A stretch of 62,654 bases of DNA. Source: an uncultured Acholeplasmatales bacterium (GTDB lineage Bacteria; Bacillota_I; Bacilli_A; ML615J-28; CAG-698). Every line of letters starts with the position of its first letter. The first letter of the stretch is position 1. Positions 1-9,235 of the stretch are shown piece after piece. Both the position numbers and the translations under genes were made by a program. The notes under the pieces were generated by a model. The model saw only the letters and a program-made list of their open reading frames with translations. It was not told the DNA's origin and did not search any database. Location of the stretch: NCBI GenBank assembly GCA_937877075.1, contig CALEGD010000005.1, positions 1-62,654 on the forward strand, read 5' to 3'.

Positions 1-815
1 ATCGGATTGCGTTTATGTGGCATTGCCGAGGAACCTTTTTGACCGGTTGAAAAAAATTCTTCAACTTCACGGACTTCGGTTCTGGATAAATGTCTGATTT
101 CGGTGGCAATCTTTTCGATTAAGGAAGCAATTAAAGCAAGAGAGTTTTGATAATTAATATGACGGTCTCGGGAGAGAACTTGAGTTGAGATTGCCGCATA
201 GCCAATACCTAGTTCACTACAGGCCTCAACTTCAATTTCCGGATCGAGGTTAGCAAAGTTGCCAACGGCACCGCTGAATTTTCCAACTTCGATTTCCGTT
301 CTGGCATTCAAAAAACGCTTCAGATTACGGATTCCTTCATCATAGAAAAGAGCCCATTTCAAACCGAAAGAACTTATTTCCGCATGAATCCCATGGGTTC
401 TTCCGATACAGGGGGTCTTTTTATATTTAAGGGCCTTTTCTTTCAAAACTTCAAGAAAGTCTTTTAAGGCTTTTTCAACCAATAAATTGGCCTCTTTTAA
501 TAAACAAGCATTGGCGCTATCAACCACATCGGTTGATGTCAGTCCATAATGAACCCACTTTTTCTCATCACCCAAAGATTCACTTACTTGTCTAGTAAAG
601 GCAATGACATCATGGCGGGTGATTTTTTCAAGTTCTTGGATTCGCTTGAGGTCGACCTTTGCCTTCTCTTTTATTTTAAGATAATCTGCTGCCGGAATAA
701 TATTTCTTTTCCGATAAGCATTCAAAACAGCCAGTTCGACTTTTAGCCAAATATTATATTTATGGCAGTCGGACCAGACTGTTTTCATTTCTTCAGTTGT
801 ATAACGATCAATCAT
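1..815 (-). CDS. purB: Adenylosuccinate lyase (partial, C-terminus outside window)
   Basis: Reading the minus strand from an ATG at 815-813 gives a protein beginning MIDRYTTEEMKTVWSD and running without a stop to the window edge (about 271 residues of the usual ~430-475). It carries the fumarase/aspartase superfamily signature SSAMPHKRNP close to the window edge, plus the upstream blocks HYGLTSTDVVD and GRTHG typical of PurB. The family makes AMP from adenylosuccinate and also cleaves SAICAR to AICAR in purine synthesis, as a cytosolic homotetramer. A GGTGAT ribosome site lies just upstream of the ATG. It diverges from the next gene, so its promoter should lie between 816 and 948. Identity is firm; the 3' end is not visible. 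Confidence 0.95.
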   Translation of the reverse strand, partial: MIDRYTTEEMKTVWSDCHKYNIWLKVELAVLNAYRKRNIIPAADYLKIKEKAKVDLKRIQELEKITRHDVIAFTRQVSESLGDEKKWVHYGLTSTDVVDSANACLLKEANLLVEKALKDFLEVLKEKALKYKKTPCIGRTHGIHAEISSFGLKWALFYDEGIRNLKRFLNARTEIEVGKFSGAVGNFANLDPEIEVEACSELGIGYAAISTQVLSRDRHINYQNSLALIASLIEKIATEIRHLSRTEVREVEEFFSTGQKGSSAMPHKRNP

Positions 816-948
816 ATTATCACCACTTAATTATTATAACAAATAAGCCGGAATAAATAAAGTGATTTTGAGGTAAATTGGTCTTTAGTGTAAAACTTTA
901 GAAGAAGAACGATAAATTCAAAAAAAATTTAAAAGTTTTTAGGATTTG

Positions 949-977
949 TTGCTTTAAAACCCTCTTTTCGTTATAAT
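949..977 (+). promoter_or_regulatory. Sigma-A-type promoter
   Basis: TTGCTT (949-954), 17-base spacer, TATAAT (972-977), placed just before the ribosome site and ATG of the 998 gene. Confidence 0.7.
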
Positions 978-997
978 AATACAGAGGAGGAAAGCAA

Positions 998-1525
998 ATG
1001 AAAAATAAATATCTCCAAGATCATTCTCGTACAAAAAAGATATTAAAAGTAATTGGATTTACTGCTTTGCCTTTGGGAGGAATACTCGGTGTAGTAGGAC
1101 TTATCGATTTTTTTGAAGGATTTTCTCCTTCCGGCGGTAATTTCTCTAACCCCTATCATTTTCCTGAACCGGAGGGGCCAGATTTATTTTATTTGATTTT
1201 TATTGGCATGGCTTTAGTTTTTATCGGATTGGCTTGCCTTTCTTATGCCTATATGGGAAAAGTTGCCCGTTACACATCCAGTGAAATGGCGCCGGTTGTA
1301 AAGGATACGGCTAATTATTTAATTGACGGAACTAAGAATGAGGTAGCAGGTCTGGTATCAAAAATAAAAAACAATCTTTTAATCTGTCCTTATTGTGGGG
1401 ACTCAAACGATCTTGACTCGATATATTGTGATGCCTGCGGAAACAAAATAACAAAAAAATGTCTCTGCGGACAAGAGAACAACGCTGACAGTAAATATTG
1501 CAAGAAATGTGGAAGAGAATTGTGA
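998..1525 (+). CDS. Two-TM membrane protein with C-terminal double zinc ribbon
   Basis: A 175-residue protein. Hydrophobic segments at about residues 17-38 and 63-86 predict two membrane helices. The last 45 residues hold two CxxC...CxxC knuckles (CPYCG...CDACG, then CLCG...CKKCG), i.e. a tandem zinc ribbon of the kind often found at the end of small Bacillota membrane proteins. A GAGGAGG ribosome site sits before the ATG, and a strong promoter lies at 949-977, so it is probably transcribed on its own or with the next gene. Function is unknown; the ribbons suggest a protein- or nucleic-acid-binding cytosolic tail, which is inference only. Confidence 0.8.
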   Translation: MKNKYLQDHSRTKKILKVIGFTALPLGGILGVVGLIDFFEGFSPSGGNFSNPYHFPEPEGPDLFYLIFIGMALVFIGLACLSYAYMGKVARYTSSEMAPVVKDTANYLIDGTKNEVAGLVSKIKNNLLICPYCGDSNDLDSIYCDACGNKITKKCLCGQENNADSKYCKKCGREL

Positions 1526-1569
1526 GATGATTTTCATCTCCTTTAATTTTGTATAAAGGAGTATTTTAT

Positions 1570-2103
1570 ATGTTAGTCCTGATCGGCCCTAGTGCCAGCG
1601 GTAAAACTGAAGTAGCAAAAATCTTGATTTCTAAATACGGAATGAAAAGACTCATTACCTATACCACCAGAATAAAGAGAAAGGGTGAAATTGACGGCCG
1701 TGATTATCACTTTGTTTCAACGGCGGAGTTTTCAAAACTTGATTCTTTAAATGAGTTTGTAGAGACGACCTTCTATAACGGAAATTATTACGGTAGCAGA
1801 AGAAAAGATATCTCCCTAGACAAGGTAGTGATTCTTGACCCGAATGGACTTTTAAATTATGCCTACAGAATGAGAAGTAAGATTACCACAATCTTTCTTG
1901 AAGCTCCGAAGGAAATTCGAAAAGAAAGAATGGTTAAGCGTGGCGATGATCCGGAATTAATAAAATTACGTCTGGAAAAAGATGATGCAATCTTTAAAAC
2001 CGAAAAACTTCCCTTGGATTTCATTGTACAAAATAATGGGATAGATTTAGATGCTTTAGCTGATAAAGTTTATAATCTCTACCAAAACCATCAGGAAAAT
2101 TAA
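1570..2103 (+). CDS. Guanylate-kinase-like nucleoside monophosphate kinase
   Basis: A 177-residue P-loop protein. The Walker A loop GPSASGKT is near the N-terminus, followed by the guanylate-kinase block YTTRIKRKGEIDGRDYHFVS that binds GMP, and a LID-like basic stretch (RKERMVKRGDDPE). Guanylate kinase makes GDP from GMP and ATP; this copy is slightly shorter than the usual ~200 residues and divergent, so it may be a second, specialised Gmk rather than the essential one. The start is the ATG at 1570 because AAAGGAG lies at 1555-1561; the upstream in-frame TTG at 1549 precedes that ribosome site. Confidence 0.8.
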   Translation: MLVLIGPSASGKTEVAKILISKYGMKRLITYTTRIKRKGEIDGRDYHFVSTAEFSKLDSLNEFVETTFYNGNYYGSRRKDISLDKVVILDPNGLLNYAYRMRSKITTIFLEAPKEIRKERMVKRGDDPELIKLRLEKDDAIFKTEKLPLDFIVQNNGIDLDALADKVYNLYQNHQEN

Positions 2104-2132
2104 GTAATTATTCTCACAAAAGCTGAAAATGG

Positions 2133-2141
2133 TGGTATAAT
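2133..2141 (+). promoter_or_regulatory. Extended -10 promoter
   Basis: TGG followed directly by TATAAT (2136-2141) forms an extended -10 element 17 bases before the ATG of the 2159 gene; the -35 region is weak. Confidence 0.5.
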
Positions 2142-2158
2142 AAGTTAGGAGGAATATT

Positions 2159-3937
2159 ATGAGAAAGTTCCTAAAACTGATTCTTATTTTTATAATAACA
2201 TTAATTTTATTAATTGGCATACCTTTAACGAGCCTTTATTTCATCATCTCCGATGATACCGATAAGGCTCCGACGGAATTATACAATAACGAAATTACCT
2301 TGGCCGGGGAAGCCGATAATTTATTTTCCCGGTTTCTGATAAATCGCGAGGGTTCATTTTATTTAACTCTTTCAGAAGATGATCTTAATCGACTGATTTT
2401 TGCCGTTTTAAGGGAAATTAATCCCGATTATTATTCGGGATGTGCGGACGATGCCTGTAAATATGTCCAAGGGACAGAAATACATCAAGAGGTGCCGATA
2501 ATCGGCGGCAAAAGCATTAATTTGCATCACGGCTATACGGAGATTAAAGATCAGAATATTAATTTCTACTTTACAATTAACGCTCCTTATTTAAATACTA
2601 ATCTTAATTTTAGTTTTGAACCAAAGGAAGAGGCAGGTAAATATACCCTCTTGCTTACAAAACTCGGATTAGGGAGACTTAATTTGCTCAGCGGCGTCGG
2701 AAAATTAATATCTGACCCTCTACTTTCCGCACTGGGAGTGACGGAAGAGAAGGTCAATAAAGCGATTGATGATTTGGGTCTGCCTATCGATTTTAATATG
2801 GAGGACTTTTCTTTCAGTTTTTATAAGGAAGATTTGGGCCAAATGTTTATGAAAACGGTCGGCGAAGAAAAAGTAGAAAGTAAACTTTTAAATGAATTTA
2901 TAAACATATTAACTTCATCAAAAAATCAAATTCTTAGTTTTGGTTTCTTCGAGATTGAAGATAAAGATTATTTTGGTTTCCGGTTTAATTTAAATGAAAT
3001 TAAAACAGACTCCGAAACTTCAAGTCGCTTAGCTAAGTTGAGGGATACTGCTTCCACAGGTTTTGATATTAATAATTTTGTAACGAATAAAACCCAAACC
3101 TTTATTATCGGTAGTCTTTCTCCCGATTCAGAGAAAAGCCTTTCCTTTACAAATACTGATTTTAACCGCATTATTTATGATAAAACCGCCGGTTATGCGG
3201 ATTTTAAATATTCACTCGTAAACGCGGATAATAATTTCGAAATAACCGGAATTTTCTTTGATTTTAGGCCGGATAAATTAAATTTAGATTTTGTAGTTAA
3301 TATTAATGGAATTGAAGTTTTAATTCAAATTATTGGAAATATCGAATCCGGAAGTGATGAGAGTGAATTATATATTACCTTAAGTCAGGAAATGATGATT
3401 GGTGGTATTTCCGCTTCTTCTGAATTTCTTTTGGAAATGTTAGGAAGCTTTGATTCTCTAGAGGTTGTAGAATACGACAGAGAAACTGCGACCTTCAAAA
3501 TTTCCGCCGAGACATTCCGAAAGTTTATGGAAGTTGGTGGTCCCGATACTCCGCTTAATGTAGAAAAGGTAAAAGCGGTAAATGGCGGAATTGAGGTTAT
3601 TGTTGATTATACCGACCCAAGCCTTGATACGATGGTTGAAAATGCGAGAAAAGCAGTCGAAGAAATGCTTTCCGACAACTTCTTAGATGAAAGCAGCTTC
3701 GATAAAAGCGATCCTGAGCAGGAGGCTCTTATTGAAGACCTTAAAGAGACTTTGGGAGGAATTTCCACAATTCTTAGCGATCCGGAAGCTGAACTTACCA
3801 ATGAAGACACAGGTAATTTAATTGAAATTATCAATCAATTATCCGCGGAAAACCAACAAATACTATTAAATCAAATTACCGAGAATGCTGAATCCAGCGA
3901 TCTTGAAAGTCTATATAATCAACTATTTGGAAACTAG
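2159..3937 (+). CDS. Membrane-anchored extracytoplasmic protein, unknown function
   Basis: A 592-residue protein with one hydrophobic N-terminal segment (about residues 5-30) after a short basic start, so it is an uncleaved-anchor or signal-peptide protein with nearly all of its mass outside the cell. The rest is hydrophilic and rich in Asp, Glu, Ser and Asn. It has no lipobox cysteine and no catalytic motif I can recognise; two cysteines occur near residues 95-100. The C-terminal ~100 residues are strongly acidic and look helical. GGAGG precedes the ATG, and pduL follows after only 15 bases, suggesting co-transcription. I do not recognise the family. Confidence 0.75.
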   Translation: MRKFLKLILIFIITLILLIGIPLTSLYFIISDDTDKAPTELYNNEITLAGEADNLFSRFLINREGSFYLTLSEDDLNRLIFAVLREINPDYYSGCADDACKYVQGTEIHQEVPIIGGKSINLHHGYTEIKDQNINFYFTINAPYLNTNLNFSFEPKEEAGKYTLLLTKLGLGRLNLLSGVGKLISDPLLSALGVTEEKVNKAIDDLGLPIDFNMEDFSFSFYKEDLGQMFMKTVGEEKVESKLLNEFINILTSSKNQILSFGFFEIEDKDYFGFRFNLNEIKTDSETSSRLAKLRDTASTGFDINNFVTNKTQTFIIGSLSPDSEKSLSFTNTDFNRIIYDKTAGYADFKYSLVNADNNFEITGIFFDFRPDKLNLDFVVNINGIEVLIQIIGNIESGSDESELYITLSQEMMIGGISASSEFLLEMLGSFDSLEVVEYDRETATFKISAETFRKFMEVGGPDTPLNVEKVKAVNGGIEVIVDYTDPSLDTMVENARKAVEEMLSDNFLDESSFDKSDPEQEALIEDLKETLGGISTILSDPEAELTNEDTGNLIEIINQLSAENQQILLNQITENAESSDLESLYNQLFGN

Positions 3938-3952
3938 AAAAGGAGCGATAAT

Positions 3953-4534
3953 ATGAAAAACCAAATTCTTGTAGAAACATCAGCAAGACATGTCCATGTA
4001 ACCGAAGCTGATTTAAAAGTTCTTTTTGGCGAGGATGCAACCTTAACGGTTAAGAAATACCTTTCCCAACCCGGACAGTTTGCTGCCGAAGAAAGAGTAA
4101 CAATTGTCGGACCAAGAAAAAGTCAAGCCAATGTATCAATACTAGGTCCTTGTCGGAAAGCGACTCAAGTGGAAATCTCTGCAACCGATGCCAGAAGTTT
4201 GGGATTCGAGTCCATAATCCGTGAATCCGGTGATATTAAAAACACTCCGGGTTGTACAATTATCGGACCGAAAGGACAAATTGAAATTAAAGAGGGTGTG
4301 ATAGTGGCCAAAAGGCATATACACCTTAATATCGAAGAAGCCGAAACATATGATCTAAAAGATAAAGAAATTGTTCAAGTGAAGGTGGAAACAGAAGCAC
4401 GTTCTTTGATTTTCGGAGATGTTGTTGTTCGCGTTCGTGAAGATTTTGCTGCAGCAATGCATATCGATACCGATGAAGCCAATTCAGGAAACATCGGTCT
4501 CAATAGTTTCGGAACAATTATCAAAAAGCACTAA
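3953..4534 (+). CDS. pduL: PduL-type phosphate acyltransferase
   Basis: A 193-residue protein with the two paired PTAC half-domains of PduL: the N-terminal ARHVHV and the central KRHIHLN histidine motifs that bind the zinc ions, and the linking GP(R/K) loops. PduL moves an acyl group between CoA and phosphate (acetyl-CoA or propanoyl-CoA to acyl-phosphate), feeding acetate kinase for ATP. There are no microcompartment shell genes around it and no long N-terminal encapsulation peptide, so it is probably the free, housekeeping phosphotransacetylase that replaces Pta. AAAGGAG lies 7-8 bases before the ATG; an intrinsic terminator follows. Confidence 0.93.
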   Translation: MKNQILVETSARHVHVTEADLKVLFGEDATLTVKKYLSQPGQFAAEERVTIVGPRKSQANVSILGPCRKATQVEISATDARSLGFESIIRESGDIKNTPGCTIIGPKGQIEIKEGVIVAKRHIHLNIEEAETYDLKDKEIVQVKVETEARSLIFGDVVVRVREDFAAAMHIDTDEANSGNIGLNSFGTIIKKH

Positions 4535-4548
4535 AATGTGCTTTTTTT
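4523..4548 (+). terminator. Intrinsic terminator after pduL
   Basis: Stem AAAAAGCAC / GTGCTTTTT with a short TAAAAT loop and a T run; the stem starts inside the last codons of pduL. Confidence 0.8.
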
Positions 4549-4568
4549 CTTAACCCGCTTAACCAACC

Positions 4569-4597
4569 TTGAATTGAAGGGTTGTTTAGGTTATAAT
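4569..4597 (+). promoter_or_regulatory. Promoter of galK-galT
   Basis: TTGAAT (4569-4574), 17-base spacer, TATAAT (4592-4597), 25 bases ahead of galK. Confidence 0.7.
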
Positions 4598-4622
4598 ATA
4601 TATCTAGAAACGGAGTTGTATT

Positions 4623-5768
4623 ATGATAACAAAATTGATTGAAAAAGCAAAAAAAGTATTTCCCGGTTCGGATAATTTCCAAGCTTTCTTTTCGCCGGGA
4701 AGAGTTAATTTAATTGGCGAACATATTGATTATAATGGCGGGTTTGTCCTTCCTTGCGCTCTTGATATTGGTACTTTTGGGATTGCTTCCCCCAGGGATG
4801 ATGAATTTATTTCCTGTTATTCCGAAAACTTTTCGGAAATCGGAATCATTACTTTCTCTTTGCGGGACTTAGAATATCGCTTAGAAGATAATTGGGTTAA
4901 TTATGTAAAAGGAGTAATGAAAGAAATAGAGCTGACTAAAGGATTTAATCTTTATGTCAGAGGAGATATTCCCAACGGTGCCGGACTTTCATCCAGTGCT
5001 TCCCTTGAATTATTGATCGGAGTAATTGCAAATACACTCTACAATCTCGGACTTTCAAATTTAGAGCTTGTAAAGATAGCTCATAAAGCCGAGAATGAAT
5101 TTATCGGCGTTAAATGTGGCATTATGGATCAATTCATTATTGGAATGGCTAAGGATAAAAGCGGAATCTTATTGAATACGTCAAACTTAGAACATCATTA
5201 TGTAAAGATAAATCTCGGTGATTATCTGATTATCATCGGAAACACCAATAAGAAACGCTCACTGTCAACTTCTAAATATAATGAAAGAAGAGAAGAATGT
5301 GAACAAGGTTTAAAAATGCTTCAGAAGCGTTTTGAAATAAAAGAATTATGTGAACTAAGTTGCAATGATTTTGAAAATAGTCAAGCTTTGCTTACTGATC
5401 CTATTATTTATAAAAGGGTTCGTCATGTAATTTCGGAAAATGAAAGAACACAAGCCGCTTACCAAGCCTTGGAAAAAGGTAATCTAGTAGAATTCGGAAA
5501 GCTTTTAAGCGCTTCTCATGATTCACTAAGAGATGATTATGAAGTAACCGGAATTGAACTTGATTCTCTACAGGAATTTTTCTTAAAACATGGAGCTATT
5601 GGGGCACGAATGACTGGTGCCGGTTTTGGAGGTTGTGCTATTGCGCTGGTAAGAAGCGACGAAGCTGAGCATCTAATTGAAAAAGTCCGTGAAGGTTATA
5701 AAGAGGCTACCGGACTTGAAGCTGACTTTTATCCGGTTCGTGTTGGAAATGGAGCAAGAAAACTATGA
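4623..5768 (+). CDS. galK: Galactokinase
   Basis: A 381-residue GHMP kinase. It shows the galactokinase signature GRVNLIGEHIDYNGG near residue 27, the ATP-binding GAGLSSSAS loop around residue 120, and the C-terminal GHMP motif MTGAGFGGCAIAL. It phosphorylates alpha-D-galactose at C1 in the Leloir pathway. It has its own promoter and an ATG preceded by GGAG, and its stop overlaps the galT start by four bases (ATGA), so the two are translationally coupled. The length matches the family and all expected blocks are present. galE is located 18 kb away at 23447. Confidence 0.97.
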   Translation: MITKLIEKAKKVFPGSDNFQAFFSPGRVNLIGEHIDYNGGFVLPCALDIGTFGIASPRDDEFISCYSENFSEIGIITFSLRDLEYRLEDNWVNYVKGVMKEIELTKGFNLYVRGDIPNGAGLSSSASLELLIGVIANTLYNLGLSNLELVKIAHKAENEFIGVKCGIMDQFIIGMAKDKSGILLNTSNLEHHYVKINLGDYLIIIGNTNKKRSLSTSKYNERREECEQGLKMLQKRFEIKELCELSCNDFENSQALLTDPIIYKRVRHVISENERTQAAYQALEKGNLVEFGKLLSASHDSLRDDYEVTGIELDSLQEFFLKHGAIGARMTGAGFGGCAIALVRSDEAEHLIEKVREGYKEATGLEADFYPVRVGNGARKL

Positions 5769-7234
5769 AAATTAATTATCTTTTAAATGAACTTCTAACC
5801 TATTGTTTAGAAAAAGGAATTCTTGAAGAGGTTGATTATCTATATACAGTTAATACTTTAATCGAGTTTTTTAATCAAAAAGAATTTTCAAAAGAAAAAG
5901 TAAAAGTCCGTGAACTTGATTTAATTCTTGATGATCTGGCTTTATATGCTTTTAATAACGGCATTTTAAAGGAAAATGATGTTGTTTCTCTTGATAATTT
6001 CAAAGCAAAAACAATTGATTTTTTAATTGACCGACCAAAGGAAGTTATTAGAAAGTTTTATAAATATTATCAGGAAAAACCGAGTAAAGCAACCGAATAT
6101 CTTTATCAGCTTTCCAAGGATGTAAACTATATTCAAACAAAGAGGATTAATCAAAACCTTAAATGGCAACATCAGACTGAATATGGGAATATTCATCTAA
6201 CGATTAACCTTTCCAAACCGGAAAAGGATCCGCGCTTGATTGCCTTACAAAAACAACAAAAATCTGGTTATCCTAAATGTCAGCTTTGTCCGGAAAACGA
6301 AGGGTATCGCGGTCATATCGGATATGATGGGCGTAGTAATATGCGGATAATTCCAATTAAACTTAATAATGAGGAATGGTTCTTCCAATATTCGCCTTAT
6401 TCTTATTTTGATGAACATTCAATTGTTTTAAATAAAGAGCATATTCCTATGATTATTAATCGTGAAACATTTGTAAAGTTACTTGATTTTCTTGATTATT
6501 TCCCGGAATATTTCATCGGATCAAACGCCGGATTACCGATTGTCGGTGGTTCGATTTTAAATCATGAACATTACCAATCCGGAAAATATCGTTTTCCGAT
6601 TGAAGAAGCAGAAGCCAAGTTATTTGCCTCAATTGATGATGTTGAAGTTTATTCCGTTAAATGGCCTTTGAGTACGGTTCGGATTAAATCTAAAAACCGA
6701 GAGAATTTAATAGCTTTTGCTGATAAGATACTTCACATTTGGAGAAAGTATGAAAACAAGGATCTTTTAATTGTTAATAATGAGGATGAAATACATAATA
6801 CGATTACGCCGATTTCTAGAAAAGAAGCCGAGTTTTATGTTTTCGACCTGATTCTTCGGAATAATTATACTACAGACGAACTTCCCGATGGCGTCTTTCA
6901 TCCCCATCCCTCACTCCATCATATCAAAAAAGAAAATATCGGTTTAATTGAAGCAATGGGACTTGGAATCCTTCCCGCTCGATTGAAAACGGAGTTTGAG
7001 TTGATAGGAAAGTATTTACAGGGAGATAGTAAAATAGCAGAGGACGAAAGAATAAAGAAACATTGGCATTGGGTAGAAAAAATTCAAATTAAATATCTAG
7101 GCGCTAATACCGAAAGCTTCATTCTTGAAGAAGCAGGCAAAGTGTTTTCTGAGGTTTTGAAAGACGCAGGAGTCTTTAAAATGGATGAAAAAGGGCAAAT
7201 GGCATTTCAGGAATTTTTGAATCTTCTAATTTAA
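5765..7234 (+). CDS. galT: UDP-glucose--hexose-1-phosphate uridylyltransferase, type 2
   Basis: A 489-residue protein of the long Bacillota GalT class (COG4468 type), not the ~350-residue enterobacterial class. The active-site region is GGSILNHEHYQSGKY, with the histidine that carries UMP in the HEHYQ block; a cysteine pair (CQLCPE) occurs upstream. It swaps UMP between UDP-glucose and galactose-1-phosphate. It overlaps galK by four bases and is the last gene before a stem-loop at 7282. With galE elsewhere in the window it completes the Leloir route; no galM is visible. Confidence 0.95.
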   Translation: MKINYLLNELLTYCLEKGILEEVDYLYTVNTLIEFFNQKEFSKEKVKVRELDLILDDLALYAFNNGILKENDVVSLDNFKAKTIDFLIDRPKEVIRKFYKYYQEKPSKATEYLYQLSKDVNYIQTKRINQNLKWQHQTEYGNIHLTINLSKPEKDPRLIALQKQQKSGYPKCQLCPENEGYRGHIGYDGRSNMRIIPIKLNNEEWFFQYSPYSYFDEHSIVLNKEHIPMIINRETFVKLLDFLDYFPEYFIGSNAGLPIVGGSILNHEHYQSGKYRFPIEEAEAKLFASIDDVEVYSVKWPLSTVRIKSKNRENLIAFADKILHIWRKYENKDLLIVNNEDEIHNTITPISRKEAEFYVFDLILRNNYTTDELPDGVFHPHPSLHHIKKENIGLIEAMGLGILPARLKTEFELIGKYLQGDSKIAEDERIKKHWHWVEKIQIKYLGANTESFILEEAGKVFSEVLKDAGVFKMDEKGQMAFQEFLNLLI

Positions 7235-7281
7235 GGGAAAATAGTAGGGATAAAAATTAATACTAGAAATTTCTAAGACTT

Positions 7282-7301
7282 AAAAACTGTTATCAGTTTT
7301 T
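7282..7301 (+). terminator. Intrinsic terminator after galT
   Basis: AAAAACTG, loop TTAT, CAGTTTTT: an eight-base perfect stem ending in T's between galT and the first nucleotidase. Confidence 0.6.
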
Positions 7302-7329
7302 GTGATTAGAAAGTGATGAAGGGAAAATT

Positions 7330-9156
7330 ATGAAAAAGTTAAAGATTATTTTAATTTTTGCTTTCTTACTATTTATTTTTATGGGGTGTAAAGATGTACC
7401 CACCTTGGTTTCAATTGAAACCGATTCAACTAGTATATCCGAGTCTTTTTTAATTGAGGATTTTGACTTAAATAAGATAAAAATTATTCTTAACAAAAGC
7501 GATGGGACTAAGGAAAGTATTTTCTTATCCGAAGAGATGCTTAGTTCTTCGGATTTAGTTTTACTTCAATCCGTAGGGAAACATAATATTACTGTTAGAT
7601 ATAAAGGACTTGAAACAAAAATCACCATTAAACTTGAAACTGATGAAGTCAAAGTAAAACTGCTTCAAATCTATCAAAAATTGGTGAATTTAAATTCCTA
7701 CCAAGAAAGCTATGAATATTGGATCAGTTCCTTAAATATAGCTCCCGGACTGAAGATTGTTGACGCAATTATTAATGAAGAACGAAGGATAATTATTACT
7801 TTATCTGACGATAGCCAAGTTGATGGCGGACTTATCCAGAATTTGAATCAAGATGGAGTTTATGTTTTTACCATTAATGATACTCATGGAGCTTTTGTTT
7901 CAGACGATACTCCAGGTATGGATAAGGTTGGTTCGGTAATTAAATCTTTAGAAGATGATTTCGGTGAACATATTAAGATTGCAAACGGAGATATTTTCCA
8001 AGGGAGTTATATTTCGCGTATGACTTATGGATTAGCTTTGATTGATGCTTTAAACTTGATGGAATTTGACGCACTAGTTCTTGGAAATCACGAATTTGAC
8101 TGGGGACTCGACAAGATTGAACAATATGCGGACAAAAATCTGGCCAATGGTGAAGCTGATTTTCCGTTTTTAGCCGCCAATATTGTATATAAAGAATCCG
8201 GCGAAAGACTTCCTTGGACAGAAGATTATGTGATTCTTGAAAACAATGGTTATAAAGTCGGTGTAATTGGAGTTATCGGCCATAATCTAGAAAGTTCGAT
8301 CTCATACGATATGGTTAAGGATTATGAATTCTTACAACCTTATACTATTGTACAAAAACATTCTAAAACCTTAAGAGAGGAACTTGATTGTAATCTTGTC
8401 TTAGTAGCCACTCATAATTATGATGAAGGGGAAATCAATAATTATCTTTCTCTTCCTTATGAAAGTCGAATTGATGGAATAATCACTGGCCATACCCATC
8501 AAAAAATAAGCCGAAGTATTCCACATAATAATGATTATAATCTTCCAATCATTCAATGTGATGACAAAAATGAAACCGTAGGACAAATAATAATTAACAT
8601 GGATAAAAACGGGAATCCGGTTGATTCCTCGATTGAACATTACCTACCTGAAAAGTATCTATCCGATCAAGATTTCACAGTTTTAATAAATAAGTATTCA
8701 GATGAGATCAACGAAGGAAATCGAGTTATCGGTTATACTACAGAAATGCTGTATTGGGATAGACTTGGTAAAGAAATGACAAATGCAATGATGGAAAGAT
8801 ACGCAGGAGATGTTGCTTTCATCAATACCGGCGGTGTCAGAGCAACGATTAGTACCGGTAATATTCGCATTTGTGATGTGTTTGAAGTTTTTCCTTTCGA
8901 TAATATAATTGTAATTACATCAATAAGAGGAGACAAACTTTTAAGTTTGTATCAGGAACAAAAAAAGTATCTTTATTTTAATTCTAGCTTTGACCCTGCT
9001 GATATCAATAGCTATTCTTACTATGATATCGTCACGATTGACTATGTCTATACCGGATCTTACTATCAAAAGTATTTTCAAAACAGTTCAAGGGTTGACC
9101 GCGAACTGATGCGCGATGTCTTTATTGAATATCTTGAAGAATTTTATGGTAACTAA
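7330..9156 (+). CDS. Lipoprotein 5'-nucleotidase / UshA-like metallophosphatase with N-terminal extension
   Basis: A 608-residue lipoprotein (signal peptide ending in a lipobox, FIFMGC, Cys near residue 19). Residues ~20-100 look like a bacterial Ig-like beta domain, followed by a linker to ~175. The metallophosphatase domain begins with NDTHGAF and continues with NGDIFQGS, GNHEFDWG and GHTHQK, the metal-binding Asp/His/Asn set of the calcineurin-like UshA family. The C-terminal half has the nucleotide-binding 5_nucleotid_C block FINTGGVRATI...FEVFPFDN. It should hydrolyse extracellular nucleotides to nucleosides and phosphate at the membrane surface. A close paralogue follows 79 bases downstream and lacks the N-terminal extension. 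Confidence 0.9.
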   Translation: MKKLKIILIFAFLLFIFMGCKDVPTLVSIETDSTSISESFLIEDFDLNKIKIILNKSDGTKESIFLSEEMLSSSDLVLLQSVGKHNITVRYKGLETKITIKLETDEVKVKLLQIYQKLVNLNSYQESYEYWISSLNIAPGLKIVDAIINEERRIIITLSDDSQVDGGLIQNLNQDGVYVFTINDTHGAFVSDDTPGMDKVGSVIKSLEDDFGEHIKIANGDIFQGSYISRMTYGLALIDALNLMEFDALVLGNHEFDWGLDKIEQYADKNLANGEADFPFLAANIVYKESGERLPWTEDYVILENNGYKVGVIGVIGHNLESSISYDMVKDYEFLQPYTIVQKHSKTLREELDCNLVLVATHNYDEGEINNYLSLPYESRIDGIITGHTHQKISRSIPHNNDYNLPIIQCDDKNETVGQIIINMDKNGNPVDSSIEHYLPEKYLSDQDFTVLINKYSDEINEGNRVIGYTTEMLYWDRLGKEMTNAMMERYAGDVAFINTGGVRATISTGNIRICDVFEVFPFDNIIVITSIRGDKLLSLYQEQKKYLYFNSSFDPADINSYSYYDIVTIDYVYTGSYYQKYFQNSSRVDRELMRDVFIEYLEEFYGN

Positions 9157-9235
9157 AATAAGCCTTAAACTTCTAATTATTTTAATGGAAACGGAAATCA
9201 ATTATTAGCAGTAAATTTGGAGAAGTATTTTTTAT

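Noticed and set aside
549..746. Plus-strand 65-codon frame inside purB
   Set aside because: It is antisense to a conserved part of purB and shows no protein features.
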